Shown: positions 23,614 to 33,961, counted from the stretch's first letter. The stretch is DNA of 64,000 nt from Owenia fusiformis (GCA_903813345.2 CAIIXF020000003.1:400633-464632), one strand, 5' to 3'. A program made the numbers and translations. Notes: generated from the sequence alone by a model not told the origin.

Positions 23614-23735
23614 AAATCATGGTGAGGCTAACCCTCATAATAAGAGACAAGCCCACATCTGCCAATTGGCTTGCTGTTCGTGAGGCCAGGATCTCCTTGT
23701 ACCTAACCGCCACTCACAGCATATTGATGCGCATG
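23614..23735 (+). CDS. candidate exon, unknown protein (first part)
   Basis: Flanked by TTTGTAATGTTTCAG and G|GTATGT. From an ATG at 23619 it reads MVRLTLIIRDKPTSANWLAV then REARISLYLTATHSILMRM, 39 codons ending in phase 0. The next acceptor, at 24200, also begins in phase 0 and gives a short last exon. The two together form a plausible small gene end. No domain is recognised. Confidence 0.4.
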
Positions 23736-23938
23736 GTATGTATATATACATATATATACTGTATATTTTGTTTGTGTACTTCATCATATCCATTATATTT
23801 AAGTTTAAAATGTACATGGACGTATGTACATATTCTTATATATTTATATTATTGAATCTTGGTGTAATGGAATGATATATTAGTCAGTGCAATGATAAAT
23901 CTAATTTGTTCATGACAATATTAATGCCATTGATGCTT

Positions 23939-24433
23939 ATTTTCTCTGTAGCGCGGTAATTGAATATTAAATTCATACACATTCATCCACGGGAATTTAT
24001 CATTTCTGTTTATTGCCCTTGATTACCACAGTATTTATAGCTATCTCTTACCTCTTCATTATTATGATCCTCCATAATCATAGCACTCTATTTATAATTT
24101 ATTTTTCTTCTCATTTAAGTATAACTTTATTAATCATTTTTTAAAATGTTATGAGAACGTGAATCGATTGAGACATTAATAATGTTATTTTTTCTTTCAG
24201 GCTGACATTCTTTATGAACCACCGTAATGTTCAAAAGCATTGCTGCCTACAAACGACGACGAAACCAGATTATAACCGGACTATGATTTCAGACCAGCCC
24301 TTTCAACACACGTAATCGGATAACTGCTTTCACAAACTTTTACATGGTAAGAAGTGCTAGAAATAATAAACTTTCCTGCAGCCATCTTGCATTCTGGCGA
24401 CCATGTTTGACAACAAAATCTACAAACACAGCT
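23939..24433 (+). repeat. 495-bp dispersed repeat, copy 1
   Basis: Nearly identical to 36149-36638 in the same orientation. Both start ATTTTCTCTGTAGC and end ACAAACACAGCT. The repeat includes an intron end, acceptor and tiny terminal exon. Confidence 0.88.
24201..24227 (+). CDS. candidate terminal exon (ADILYEPP)
   Basis: Begins right after TTTTTTCTTTCAG, reads ADILYEPP and stops at TAA. It is phase-compatible with 23614-23735. The same acceptor and exon recur at 36406-36432 inside the 495-bp repeat, where no upstream exon partner is present. Confidence 0.35.
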   Translation, partial: ADILYEPP

Positions 24434-24437
24434 GACG

Positions 24438-24794
24438 ATGTACATGCCATTCACTCTCAAGATGTGCGCCCTTCAGGCCGTCAAGAGGGCTGACTTGGTG
24501 AGACGACTGGACAGCAGAAGCTTTAGGCTGGTCAACCAGGTGTTGACCTTGGAGGTCATTGACCTAGAATTGGACACAAGTCAGACAGCAGCCACAGAGG
24601 TCCGCTTTCAGTTATTTCCGCCTGCACATATGTGTCACTGGCAGCTCGCTGTACAGGCCGTCACTGGAGTACTTAGCTCTGATTTAAAAGGCCTGAAGCT
24701 GACATACTCTGTTGCGAGCATTGTTTTGAATAAGGAGGGGGTGCAACGGGGGTGCAACGACGATGCGAGAGAAAAATGTTCCTTTAAACTATAA
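24438..24794 (+). CDS. 118-codon ORF, unknown
   Basis: Starts with ATG (second ATG two codons later) immediately after the repeat boundary. Residues 8-90 look like a globular protein (QAVKRADLVRRLDSRSFRLV, then EVIDLELDTSQTAATEVRFQ). GC content is higher than around it. The last 20 codons overlap a short direct repeat of GGGGTGCAAC and look less protein-like, so the true coding end may be earlier. No family is recognised, and no splice partner is certain. Confidence 0.4.
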   Translation: MYMPFTLKMCALQAVKRADLVRRLDSRSFRLVNQVLTLEVIDLELDTSQTAATEVRFQLFPPAHMCHWQLAVQAVTGVLSSDLKGLKLTYSVASIVLNKEGVQRGCNDDAREKCSFKL

Positions 24795-25654
24795 AAAAAT
24801 CTTGGTTCTCTGCACTGGATTACCTCACAAGAGATTCAAACTATGGCATTCGAGGATGTCAAAGCAGATCATTGGCAAACATGGCTACAGAACAAAGTCA
24901 ATAGTTATGTTTTGTTAAATCTAACCGAATATGACAAAAGTTAAAACATTTTCAATAAATAATCACATTATCAAACTTTGCATAAACAGTGTTGGAGAAC
25001 AAATTAAATCTCCACCAGTAATTCTCTTCACAATAGGTGGTCATGCCTTCTCATTTCAACAATTTTTAGATCCTATTTTTTATTTAAAGGATGTGGATGG
25101 ACTTTTCTCCAATTTTTCAGCACATATTGCAAGGAAAACCATCCCAACTCTTCCCAGGCAAGAAAATACTCAGGAGCCTGATATAGACTGTGGGAAATTA
25201 CCACATACAGTGACCCCATGTCAAGGTTGGACCTATACAAGGACAAACATCGGAATTATATTAATTCCACTCTACCAACTAGTGTTTTGCTTCTGAGCTG
25301 GTGAGCTTCACACCTGATAAATATAAATGCACTTAGAGTTTGCTTTTTCTTGCTAAGTTCCATTACAACTTTTAGTGCTTTCCCTCTGACAACCGTGATC
25401 TGCTGAAAGACTTCACAGCCAAACACCATATTCCAATGCTGTATCAGACTTTTAAAACAAAGGATCAATACGGAGTGTTTACCGCCAATACCGTAACAGT
25501 GACCAACAGCCCGTTCTAGACATGCAACTTCAACTACTACAAGATGCATATAGTGTATAACGACTTTTAAGTGTATATATATCATGGACATTTTACTTGT
25601 ATTTCTTTTATATGTTTTCAGGTCATGGTTTTCAGATAGCAAGAGACACGTTAT
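24795..25654. other. no supported gene
   Basis: Frames of 120-155 codons exist on both strands here, but none shows a family motif. The minus-strand one ending at 25256 is AT-rich low-information sequence. Confidence 0.4.
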
Positions 25655-25819
25655 AGATTCAATCTTAGAGCTAATCAATTTAAATCTACATTTGGACAAA
25701 GGAGCATTAAATACATAGGACAAACAACATGGACTGAATTACCTGAAACTTTTAAACATCTGAATTCAAGAAATAAATTTAAGTCAGATTTGAAAAAGTA
25801 TTATCTGGACAAGTATTAA
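25655..25819 (+). pseudogene. LINE ORF2 extreme C-terminus
   Basis: A 54-codon frame reads FGQRSIKYIGQTTWTELPET then FKHLNSRNKFKSDLKKYYLD and KY, then TAA. 'FG..SIKYxGxxxWNxLP...K...SxxxFKxxLKxYLL' is the standard tail of many CR1/L2/RTE-type ORF2 proteins. Everything upstream is absent or unreadable, as expected for a 5'-truncated insertion. Confidence 0.7.
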
Positions 25820-26045
25820 ATTGATCTGTATAACATTTAGCTATATGTGCTTATATATATGTATATTTCTTTCTCTTCTTTTAGTTTTCTCCTAACTTTC
25901 TATCTTTAAAAACAGTTTTATATCTTGTCATCTTGATTAATACAATTATGTTATGTAATCATATGTAACTATATACACCCGCATGGGTGTCAGTTGCCTG
26001 TACAATGAACATTGATATAATTGATGAATAAACAACTATGTAAAC
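25820..26045 (+). other. LINE 3' untranslated region with stem-loop
   Basis: Follows the ORF2 tail. It contains a hairpin ACACCC-GCAT-GGGTGT at 25975-25990 and an AATAAA at about 26029. A similar hairpin lies at 54835-54852. Confidence 0.5.
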
Positions 26046-26869
26046 TGTATTTCATTGTTTCAACAAAATGGTTATATAACACAGTCTCTCAAAAACAAAA
26101 GAAGCCTTTAAAGAAAAAGGTTGAAAGAATAATGACCAATTTTATTCACTTTTAACTTTGGATAATTTAATAATATCATTGTATGGTTATTTTTAAATTT
26201 GAAAAATTTAAGGTTATTTAATTTTTTTACTTTTGAAAATAAGGATACCAAAGCCAAGACACAGCTGCCCTGGCAGATGGTACAGCTGCTAATCTACCAG
26301 AGCAAACCTATGCAGACAAAGACTATGGACCATTCCCAGAGGTTGCTTTCAAACCAGCTTGCAGACCTAGGGTTCAGCTTTGACAGCTGACCAGACAAGG
26401 TATTCTTGAATTCAAGACTAATTTCTATCTTTTCTCTCTTCAATGATGAAATTCTAAATCTCAACAACTTTGCTATGAGTGAAAACGATTCAAAAAATGC
26501 TTTACAAAGAAGAAAAATGTAGTTATTTAATGGTTAAACTACTATCGTTGGGAGTCTGACACACTGTGGGGATGGAGAAAGTAGAGAGGAAGGTAAGTGT
26601 AAGAGATGCTAATGTAGCGACCAGGGGCCCGACATTTGTAATTTATCGCCAGTATGGCAAAGGGACCTGGTCGATATTGTACTTCCCTATATTTTACTTA
26701 CTGAAAATAGTGTTTTTACAAATCCCTGGTTGAATTACTTCCGCTCTCGTTTAAAATCTCGTTTAAAATCTCGTGAGATACGAGACGGAAGATCACATGA
26801 TCATTAGCCCGCGAACATAGTTCGAGGTAGTATATTTGCAACGTGCTGAGGGACGGACGTGCTCCCATC
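26046..26869. other. weak exon-like piece; otherwise no supported gene
   Basis: At 26245-26390, two frames are open between AATAAG and GACAAG|GTATTC, one reading SQDTAALADGTAANLPEQTY. The phase cannot be decided. GC-richer DNA at 26600-26870, with CGTTTAAAATCTCG duplicated, leads into the possible first exon. Confidence 0.3.
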
Positions 26870-26899
26870 ATGGCTTCAACTTCAACAGCTGAAACTTGG
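26870..26899 (+). CDS. possible first coding exon (MASTSTAETW)
   Basis: CCATCATGGCT is a strong Kozak context, and ten codons later G|GTAGGC provides a donor. The preceding 200 bases are GC-richer than the surroundings, as at a promoter. Downstream exons are not identified. It lies about 370 bp upstream of the E2F-like array. Confidence 0.3.
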
Positions 26900-27263
26900 G
26901 TAGGCCTAAATAATTACATTCCGTGGCTTCATAGTTACTTCATTTATTTATGGTCATTTATTTATGGTCATCTATATAATGTGAACTTCATTTGGAAACT
27001 CATTGGAATTTCTAGCGTTTGAAGTCTACCAGTTCAAATTTCATATAATTTTATAAGCCAGTATTTTATTCAATTATACCACGTTGCAAGTATACTCCCC
27101 CTTCTATTTATACTCATATTTCTTAGATAGGAGGTCATTTATTACTTTGAATACATTTTTGACTGTAGTGTTCAGGTGTTTAGGCAATGTTTAGTCACTA
27201 TTGATAAACCATTTTATCGAGAGGTTTTCAGGTTCTATTTCAAGCCTATGTTTTATACTTACC

Positions 27264-27423
27264 TTTTGGCGGGAAATTCAATCCTTTTGGCGGGTTATTA
27301 TGCCTTTTGGCGGGTAATTATGGTTTTTGGCGGGAAAATATTACCCTTTGGCGGGAAAATACTACCCTTTGGCGGGAAAATACTACCCTTTGGCGGGCAA
27401 TTACACCTTTTTGGCGGGAAAAC
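27264..27423 (+). promoter_or_regulatory. array of 8 E2F-like sites at 20-21-bp spacing
   Basis: GGCGGG cores start at 27268, 27289, 27309, 27329, 27350, 27371, 27392 and 27413, all on the + strand, each preceded by TTT. Five read TTTGGCGGGAA(A), the E2F/DP consensus; the others change the last bases (GTT, GTA, GCA). The 21-bp period equals two helical turns, so all sites face the same side. It is also a minisatellite of unit TTTGGCGGGAAAATACTACC plus C. Binding is inferred from the motif only. Confidence 0.6.
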
Positions 27424-27804
27424 TTTACCTGCTTTGTCAATCATGTTTGAGGGTACAAATCTCTACTGTTTTTATGGACGTATTATTTCAAAAGCTTATG
27501 GGTAAAAGCCTTATAATTATTGGGGAGAAATTCCTTGCAGTGAGTTGAATTGTGTTTTTGTGGATGAATTCCTTCATTATGGGTACATTTTATGGATAAA
27601 ACCCTCATGTTTTGGTTGGAAATCCGTTCTCATTAGACATGGAAATTCACTGTTTTGGGGATGGTAGATTACTCATATTTTTTTGGAAAGGGAAAACGTT
27701 CATCTAACATTTACAATTGTTATTGAGTAAACAGGTATGGTTATTTGTCATATTCCTAAGGTGTTATTGACCATTTTCATCAGCCACGTTTTATCCAGTT
27801 CAAG

Positions 27805-27974
27805 TTCCCGCCATTTTTGTTAGCCATTTACTGGGTAAAATCTGGGACCATTTCAAGTTCCCGCCATTTTTGTTAGCCATTTACTGGGAAAAATCTGGGA
27901 CCATTTCAAGTTCCCGCCATTTCTATAAGCTCTTTAACAAGGGAAATATTTGGTATAATTTCAAATCCCCGCCA
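27805..27974 (-). promoter_or_regulatory. array of 4 reverse E2F/YY1-like sites at 53-55-bp spacing
   Basis: TTCCCGCCATTTTT occurs at 27805, 27858 and 27911 (the last as CCATTTCT) and AATCCCCGCCATTTTT at about 27964. On the minus strand these read AAAAATGGCGGGAA, an E2F core overlapping a YY1-like core (CCGCCATTTT). Units also share GTTAGCCATTTACTGGG. The spacing is about five helical turns. Confidence 0.55.
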
Positions 27975-28235
27975 TTTTTACTGGCCATCTATTGGATAAT
28001 TTATGACAACATTTCCCTCGGCCATTTTTACTGGACATCTATTGGGGGAAAATCAATATCACTCCTTTACCACAATTTCTTATTGGACACATTTTGAGAA
28101 AACATTACTTTTAAGAAACTTCAATATAAATGGTTTAGTTTCTACTCAAACTCAAACATAACAATTTCTGTACATATTTAGTTCAACATGATCATATCAT
28201 ACTGTAGAACACACATATTTTAAACTGCTATTATC

Positions 28236-28905
28236 ACTAGTGATTATTTTACTTCGTTCATTTCACATGTACTTATGTTCGTTCATTTCACATGTACTTA
28301 TGTTCGTTCATTAGAGATCATCCATTAAGGATGACATGTACATAGTCCACTTATGATCATCCATTAAGGATGACATGTATATAGTCCACTTATGCTCATC
28401 CATTAGGAGTAACATGTACTAAGTAACTTTACATTCATCCATTAAGGATGACATGCACTTAGCCCTTTTACATTCATCCATTAAGGATGACATGCACTTA
28501 CCCTTTTACATTCATCCATTAAGGATGATAACTACTTAGTCATTTTACAATCATCCTTCAAGGACGAGAAACACTTAATCCTAGTCCACTTTTGTTCATC
28601 CATTAAGGATGACATGTACTTAGCCCTTTTTATATTCATCCATTAAGGATGACAACTACTTCATTCATTTGTGTTCATCCATTAGTGTTGACAATTACTT
28701 GACCTAGTTATGTACATCTATTACGAATTATAACTACTTGATTATGTTATGTAAATCCATAAAGGATATCATTTCAACTTGGATCCATTCATTTCCATAT
28801 AAGTTTATCCATAAAGGATGACTTATTTTGTACTTTTATTCATTTGATACTTGCCATTTATAACAGGGACTACTTTTCATCAGGTGGTATCCATAAAGGA
28901 TAACC
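28236..28905 (+). repeat. about 40-bp tandem repeat, about 14 degenerate units
   Basis: Each unit carries a near-palindrome CATCCATTAAGGATG followed by ACATGTACTTAG or a variant. Units lie near 28317, 28359, 28397, 28436, 28476, 28513, 28551, 28597, 28637, 28677, 28713, 28752, 28804 and 28885. Divergence grows to the right. Confidence 0.85.
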
Positions 28906-29844
28906 ACTTGTTTACATTAATAAATACAATTATTGCTAACACCTTTTAATATAATAATAATCATGTGAAATAAAATACATTATTTTAACTTTACCTTACT
29001 TATTATGTATTTTCATTAATTAGGCATAACACAAGAGGTATTCCTTCCTTTAATAACATTTTATTGATCACTCCACTGTTGCATATAAGCCAGGGTTGTT
29101 ACACTAAGAAGAAGATGGAAAAGAGGAAGCGGGAAGACTTGATAGAGGAAATAATTAACCATATGGTAAGGAACCCCTGCCTACATCTTCTGTCAATTTT
29201 GGAAAGCAACACCTTCAAGGAATGGTCATTTCACATTGCACAGGGCTAAAATTCTTAAATTGCAGCAAAATTGCAGTCTTATCTCAGACGTAGGCCTACA
29301 TTTATTTACCCGGTCAATATCAGAAGCATATCATTTGAGCAAGTAGAAATAAGAGAGTTTTCAACTGTAGTGCCATGAGTGGAGAACAATTGTGCATTGA
29401 CAAGAATTAAATACATTCTACTTTCAAAGGTGTTTGGGCAGACAATGGCCAACAAAAACAAATGAGAGGAAAATGTGGTATAGCAATGTGCACTCTGCAA
29501 TTTTACTACTATAGTATATAGTACTACTATACTCATTAGCATGGCACATTGTTTTATTACACTTTCATTAGTAGGTATGGCCACCAACATACATGTGTGT
29601 GATTTTTGTTGGAAGTTTTATATGTGCCCACTTTATATTACACTTTCTTATGAGAATTTGGTCAGTGAGCGACCAACTTTAAAATGGTAGCCATTTTTAT
29701 GTGTGTCATTTTATGATTTCTGGTATTAATGAAAAAGTAGTAGAAGGATTTTGTAAAAATGACAGCCATGACTAATTGATTGGATTTGCTATATGCTTTG
29801 GCGTTGCTGTTATCTAGTTATTAAACGTTTGTGTTTTGTCCTAG
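28906..29844. other. no supported gene
   Basis: AT-rich. A local palindromic run of TAGTA/TACTA lies near 29505-29535. No coding signal was seen. Confidence 0.45.
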
Positions 29845-29930
29845 CGAAACAACTACAATGGAAGACAAGGACATTGAGATCATTGAAATACCCTCCGACA
29901 GTCCAGTGGTGGAAAACAGACTTTCAGCAG
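29845..29930 (+). CDS. candidate exon with a SUMO-interacting-like motif
   Basis: Between TTTTGTCCTAG and CAG|GTATTA. From an ATG at 29858 it reads MEDKDIEIIEIPSDSPVVEN then RLSA. IEIIEIPSDSP, a hydrophobic run next to acidic and serine residues, looks like a SUMO-interacting motif. It could be the start of a chromatin or transposon-derived protein. No next exon is identified; the Ty3/gypsy relic follows. Confidence 0.35.
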
Positions 29931-30127
29931 GTATTAAAACATTTTTTTTTATTATTATATTATTATTAGTGATATATGGGGTGATCATAAAGTAAGATGA
30001 AAAAGGCTCTAACTATTGTAAATATAGTTGGTTGTCCTGTTGATTTTCTCGATATATTGGTCAACCTGTTCATGATTTGGTCTCAAAATATATCTAAGTT
30101 ATGTAAGATGATTAGAGCAATCATATT

Positions 30128-30357
30128 GGGACAAACCTCTGGTGCCAATCATAAATCAAAACAGATCAAACACCGGTGCAATACCAGAGATTGCTAATTC
30201 GTCTCATGAGGTTTAATTGTATCGCTGAATACAGACCCGGAAAGACATTAGTCATAGCAGACACATTGTCTAGAAAACCGCTTAGTTGCACGGAATCAAA
30301 CACTGTAGAAAGTGTGACTTATGAGAGTTTCATATATGATAACCTACCAGTCGTGTA
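30128..30357 (+). pseudogene. Ty3/gypsy Pol: RNase H end
   Basis: DKPLVPIINQN (30132-30165), then after a frame change QRLLIRLMRFNCIAEYRPGK and TLVIADTLSRKPL. This is the C-terminal RNase H signature of Ty3/gypsy polyproteins (DHKPLxxIxx, QRLLxRLxxF, YxPGK, ADxLSR). Gag, protease and RT are absent to the left, so the copy is 5'-truncated. At 30358 it is interrupted by an LTR element; the integrase resumes at 33962. Confidence 0.85.
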
Positions 30358-30471
30358 TATCATACCCCTAGACAAGAGAAAGGACCACATACCAACGAGA
30401 ACTCCGTGAAGCGTAACATTGGGCCCGCCACTGAAGAAACTGTTTAAAACACATAAGCAATAGGCATAACA
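30358..30471. repeat. rearranged 3' LTR of the insertion
   Basis: 30431-30471 equals the LTR end at 33921-33961 exactly. 30358-30418 equals the reverse complement of the other LTR end, 33717-33777, also exactly. Between them lie 12 bases (TTGGGCCCGCCA) that resemble part of the primer-binding side. So the left LTR lacks about 143 central bases and its distal part is inverted. Confidence 0.85.
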
Positions 30472-31084
30472 CTACCCTCCGTCCATTCAAAAACTTTGTG
30501 TCCGCACAAAGGAAATGTTAAAGTACACATGTATATAAAACATAATGAAAAGATATTCTAATGATACGATAATAATAACTATGAAATAAACGGAGCAAAT
30601 AGTAGTGTCCAAAATCATAATTAGTGTTTCCATTGGTTTAATCAAATTGATATCCAGGCATAAATGTTGTTAAAAACCAAATTCAAAATGTTCGCAACAA
30701 ATATAATTCACTTATTCCAAAAACATAAACAAAAATGTTTCATATATAGATGTCAGTGTTATAACCAAAGTCCATATCCTTTCTATATCCTAACATGTTC
30801 CATCAATCAACATTCACCTAGAGTCAAACTACTAATTCATCTCATCATTTTCCATAATCTACAGTACAAACAACTGAATGTAGAACTGATTTCCCTATGA
30901 ATAAAAACATATCACCTTCAAGAACAAAAATACATCTCGAAATAACATTGCTTCAAAGCTTGATAAATTGTTTAGAAACTCAAAGAGAAATCATAATTCT
31001 TATGATAAACAATTGATAAACGATATACCCCATTATTATCTAAAAATAGATAGGCCCGCCACTGATCAGTTATTGATCAAAAAT

Positions 31085-32300
31085 TGTTAAAAAGTTCCTC
31101 AATCAAAGTCTGACCAAAGGAAGCATGATCAAATTCAAATCTAAAAAGATACACGTCAAAAGCACAATGGTCACATTGACCAATAAAAAAAACTCCTAAA
31201 GTAAAAAATTAACTCAATTATGCCATCAGTGTTATATCTACTTTCACAATGCGGCATTTACCCTCGCATATGAAAATCCTCAACAGTACTCATCTTTAAA
31301 CCCAATTATCAATGGACTGGCATACATAAAACCCCCCTCGGACTCTTGTATTGGCGTGTATGTCCAAGAAATAAACTCATGACTCATGTCCACTTCAGTG
31401 AAACTTCACAGAGGGAAATACAAAACTACATGTCACATAAATCTCAATCCAAACCCAACACATTAAGTCTTAAGAAACATATTGATCTTGGCATATATTT
31501 TGCGGAAAATAATCACTTAACCTGACATACAATTGTCAGTTACTACTCTCATCACCTCACACAACCTCCAATATCAAGCAATCAGTGAATAACAAAAACC
31601 TGAACAAGATTGGTGAAGTAGCCAGTGAAAAAATGAGTTCTGTTTAGCTCTACCATAAACCATTTACTATTCCCACCCCAGTCTCCAATTTTCTCATTTA
31701 ATAAACAGCAATATTACTTTGAAGTAACTAGTATCAACACAATGATTGAAATGACGAAACATATCATCAAAGTATGATCACAGGAAGCGTCACCAAATTC
31801 ATATCCCAAAGCACACACGTCAAATGCACAATGATCATATTGACCATTTACTTCCAAAAATATACTCAAATATGTCATTCACGTAATATATCCTCTCATG
31901 ATGCGGCATTATTCCTCGCACCATGAAACAACCTCAACAACTCAATACTTCTTAACATAATTATCATAAATGAACTGTGAACTGACATATATCAAAAACG
32001 TCCCTTGGCCTGGACTCTTGTATTGAGTGTATACCTGAGAGATAAACCCATTAACGCCCCTACAATCAAACTTCAAAGGGGAAAGTTCAGAAAATACATA
32101 ATTAACATGAATCTCAAGTTCAACCCACAACATTCCTTCGCCTCAACTACCCCATGATGAATGGCTCTGGCCAATAATAAGTATCTTTAGCAGACAAAAT
32201 ATCAGTATTTGTACACCTAACAGTTGTCAGTACCCTCATATGTATCTACCTTTCACCTTACACAACTAAAAAAAAAACATTAGCAAAGGAATCAGTGAAA
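31085..32300. repeat. internal direct duplication (about 670-bp period) in the LTR element
   Basis: 31085-31640 and 31755-32300 share landmarks in the same order: ACGTCAAA(A/T)GCACAATG, ATGCGGCATT(T/A), GGACTCTTGTATTG and ATTGTCAG or GTTGTCAG. They are diverged by many substitutions, so the duplication is old relative to the identical LTR ends. Confidence 0.65.
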
Positions 32301-33716
32301 TGCCAATACTTTACATCTTCGGCATCTATTTTTAACACTTGGTCTACCCACGTTATCCAGCCATCTTAAAATATACAAAGCGGAGTATGACGTCAATACC
32401 GGTCAAAAAAGGAAAAGATACCTGAATTTGAATAATGAGCACTATGCAACTTACTTTCTCCATGCGCCTAGCTCAATAACTGAATCATCATAATTTATAG
32501 CAATGCCAAAATTACTCCAAAACACTTAACTCGAATAGGGCAAAAACAATATAATACACATGTGAAAATACAACATGCATATGCTTTCCCTTTTTAACAC
32601 TGTATTCTCCATAAGGTCAAGTTACAAGACCATGCCACAGAAATACCAATGAATGCACAGATAAGAAAAGTATCTCTTTAACCTTGAAGCTTTACCACAC
32701 CTGGATTATGAATCATTATATCAATATATAAAGTTCCCTCATAACAGATACTCAATTGACCGATTTCAAAATACACAAACCCTTACTGATTTAAAAGTTC
32801 TGACTTCTTTTTGAAGAATATATGTTTAGCATCTTATATATTATCATTAATGATACTTTATTATGCCTAGATAATCAAAATTGATATCACATTGTACTAG
32901 GTAATTTCCGAATGTTTTCCCTCTTAGTCAGCACCAACATATTAAGCAAAGTACTGGATTACGATCTTTGTCCCTTTGTTCCTCACTAGTCTGTTTTACC
33001 ACTATTCGGACGGTGCCAATGTCCACTACATAGTATGTCTTTTCGCAGACAGGACTGATTGGTAACAATTGCCATGATCAGTTGTCAGATTCCGGATCCG
33101 TTCAGTTGATCATGCTGATGAGTTCCGAAGTTCCACAAACGACCATTACCTCCTTTCTGATAGAATTGAACCAAAATGTTCACACTGTAGTAATCCTATA
33201 TATCCAACGATGTGTCAATCAGGGAAGTCCATACTTCTGTTTTTATTAGTGTCTCAGTGGAGGTAGCAAAACGACAATGCAAAATCACCCATCCGTTTAT
33301 CGTCATTTACATGACATGATAAATTGAGTCAATAAAAGATATATATATAATCCAATCAACATTAGCCCCTCTGATTAGGGTCGATCGGGTTGTGTTAAAG
33401 TTATAGCTGTCCAAAAGTTGCTTTTGTTAAATATGCAGGTTTCGGTTATGGATTAAATATGTCAATTTTCAAATATGGTCCATTACTGCTTCTCCTAGTT
33501 TTAAAATTTTAACATGTCAATGTTAATATAAAAGTTCATTAGGTTGTAGACTTTCATCTCGAACTTGAAAATGTTCTGTCGATCACCCTTAGGCACAAGT
33601 TGACTATCCTCTTGTAAATTGTTGAAAATCACGGCCCGTGTTCTCTATCATCTCGCACCCTCTGAAGATTTTTTATGTCTCTAGAGAGCTACCGTGATTC
33701 CCGGCTTGGCCCCCAA

Positions 33717-33961
33717 TGTTACGCTTCACGGAGTTCTCGTTGGTATGTGGTCCTTTCTCTTGTCTAGGGGTATGATAATGTAACTAAAATAGCTTGATGT
33801 AAATTCCTTTATTATTCTACACTAAGAAGCATCTAATTCAAAGGCTTGAATCTCCTAACTGCAACCCAAGATCAGAAGATGTTAGCTAGAGATGTTGCCT
33901 CTTGAGTTACAGCTAGTAGACTGAAGAAACTGTTTAAAACACATAAGCAATAGGCATAACA
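33717..33961 (-). repeat. 245-bp long terminal repeat (5' LTR, minus strand)
   Basis: Begins TGTTATGCC and ends GCGTAACA on the minus strand, the TG...CA form of Ty3/gypsy-type LTRs. It is bounded by the primer-binding-like site on one side and gypsy integrase coding sequence on the other. Confidence 0.8.

Larger units (their letters stand above)
30358..33961 (-). mobile_element. non-coding LTR retrotransposon inserted in the gypsy copy
   Basis: On the minus strand it has a complete 5' LTR (33961 to 33717, TGTTATGCC...GCGTAACA), a primer-binding-like site starting TGGGGGCCAAGCCGGGAATC at 33715, a 3.2-kb interior, a purine-rich GGACGGAGGGTAG at 30484-30472, and the first 41 bases of the 3' LTR (30471-30431). 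The interior has no gag or pol frame, so it is a LARD-like non-autonomous element. The insertion separates the RNase H and integrase of the host gypsy copy. The left end is abnormal (see the following feature). Confidence 0.78.

Noticed and set aside
25256-25723. 155-codon minus-strand ORF
   Set aside because: Overlaps the LINE C-terminus on the + strand and shows no motif.
27176-27548. ORFs through the E2F-like array (GGKILPF and LAGKYYP repeats)
   Set aside because: They arise from the 21-bp period; no splice borders or protein-like flanks.
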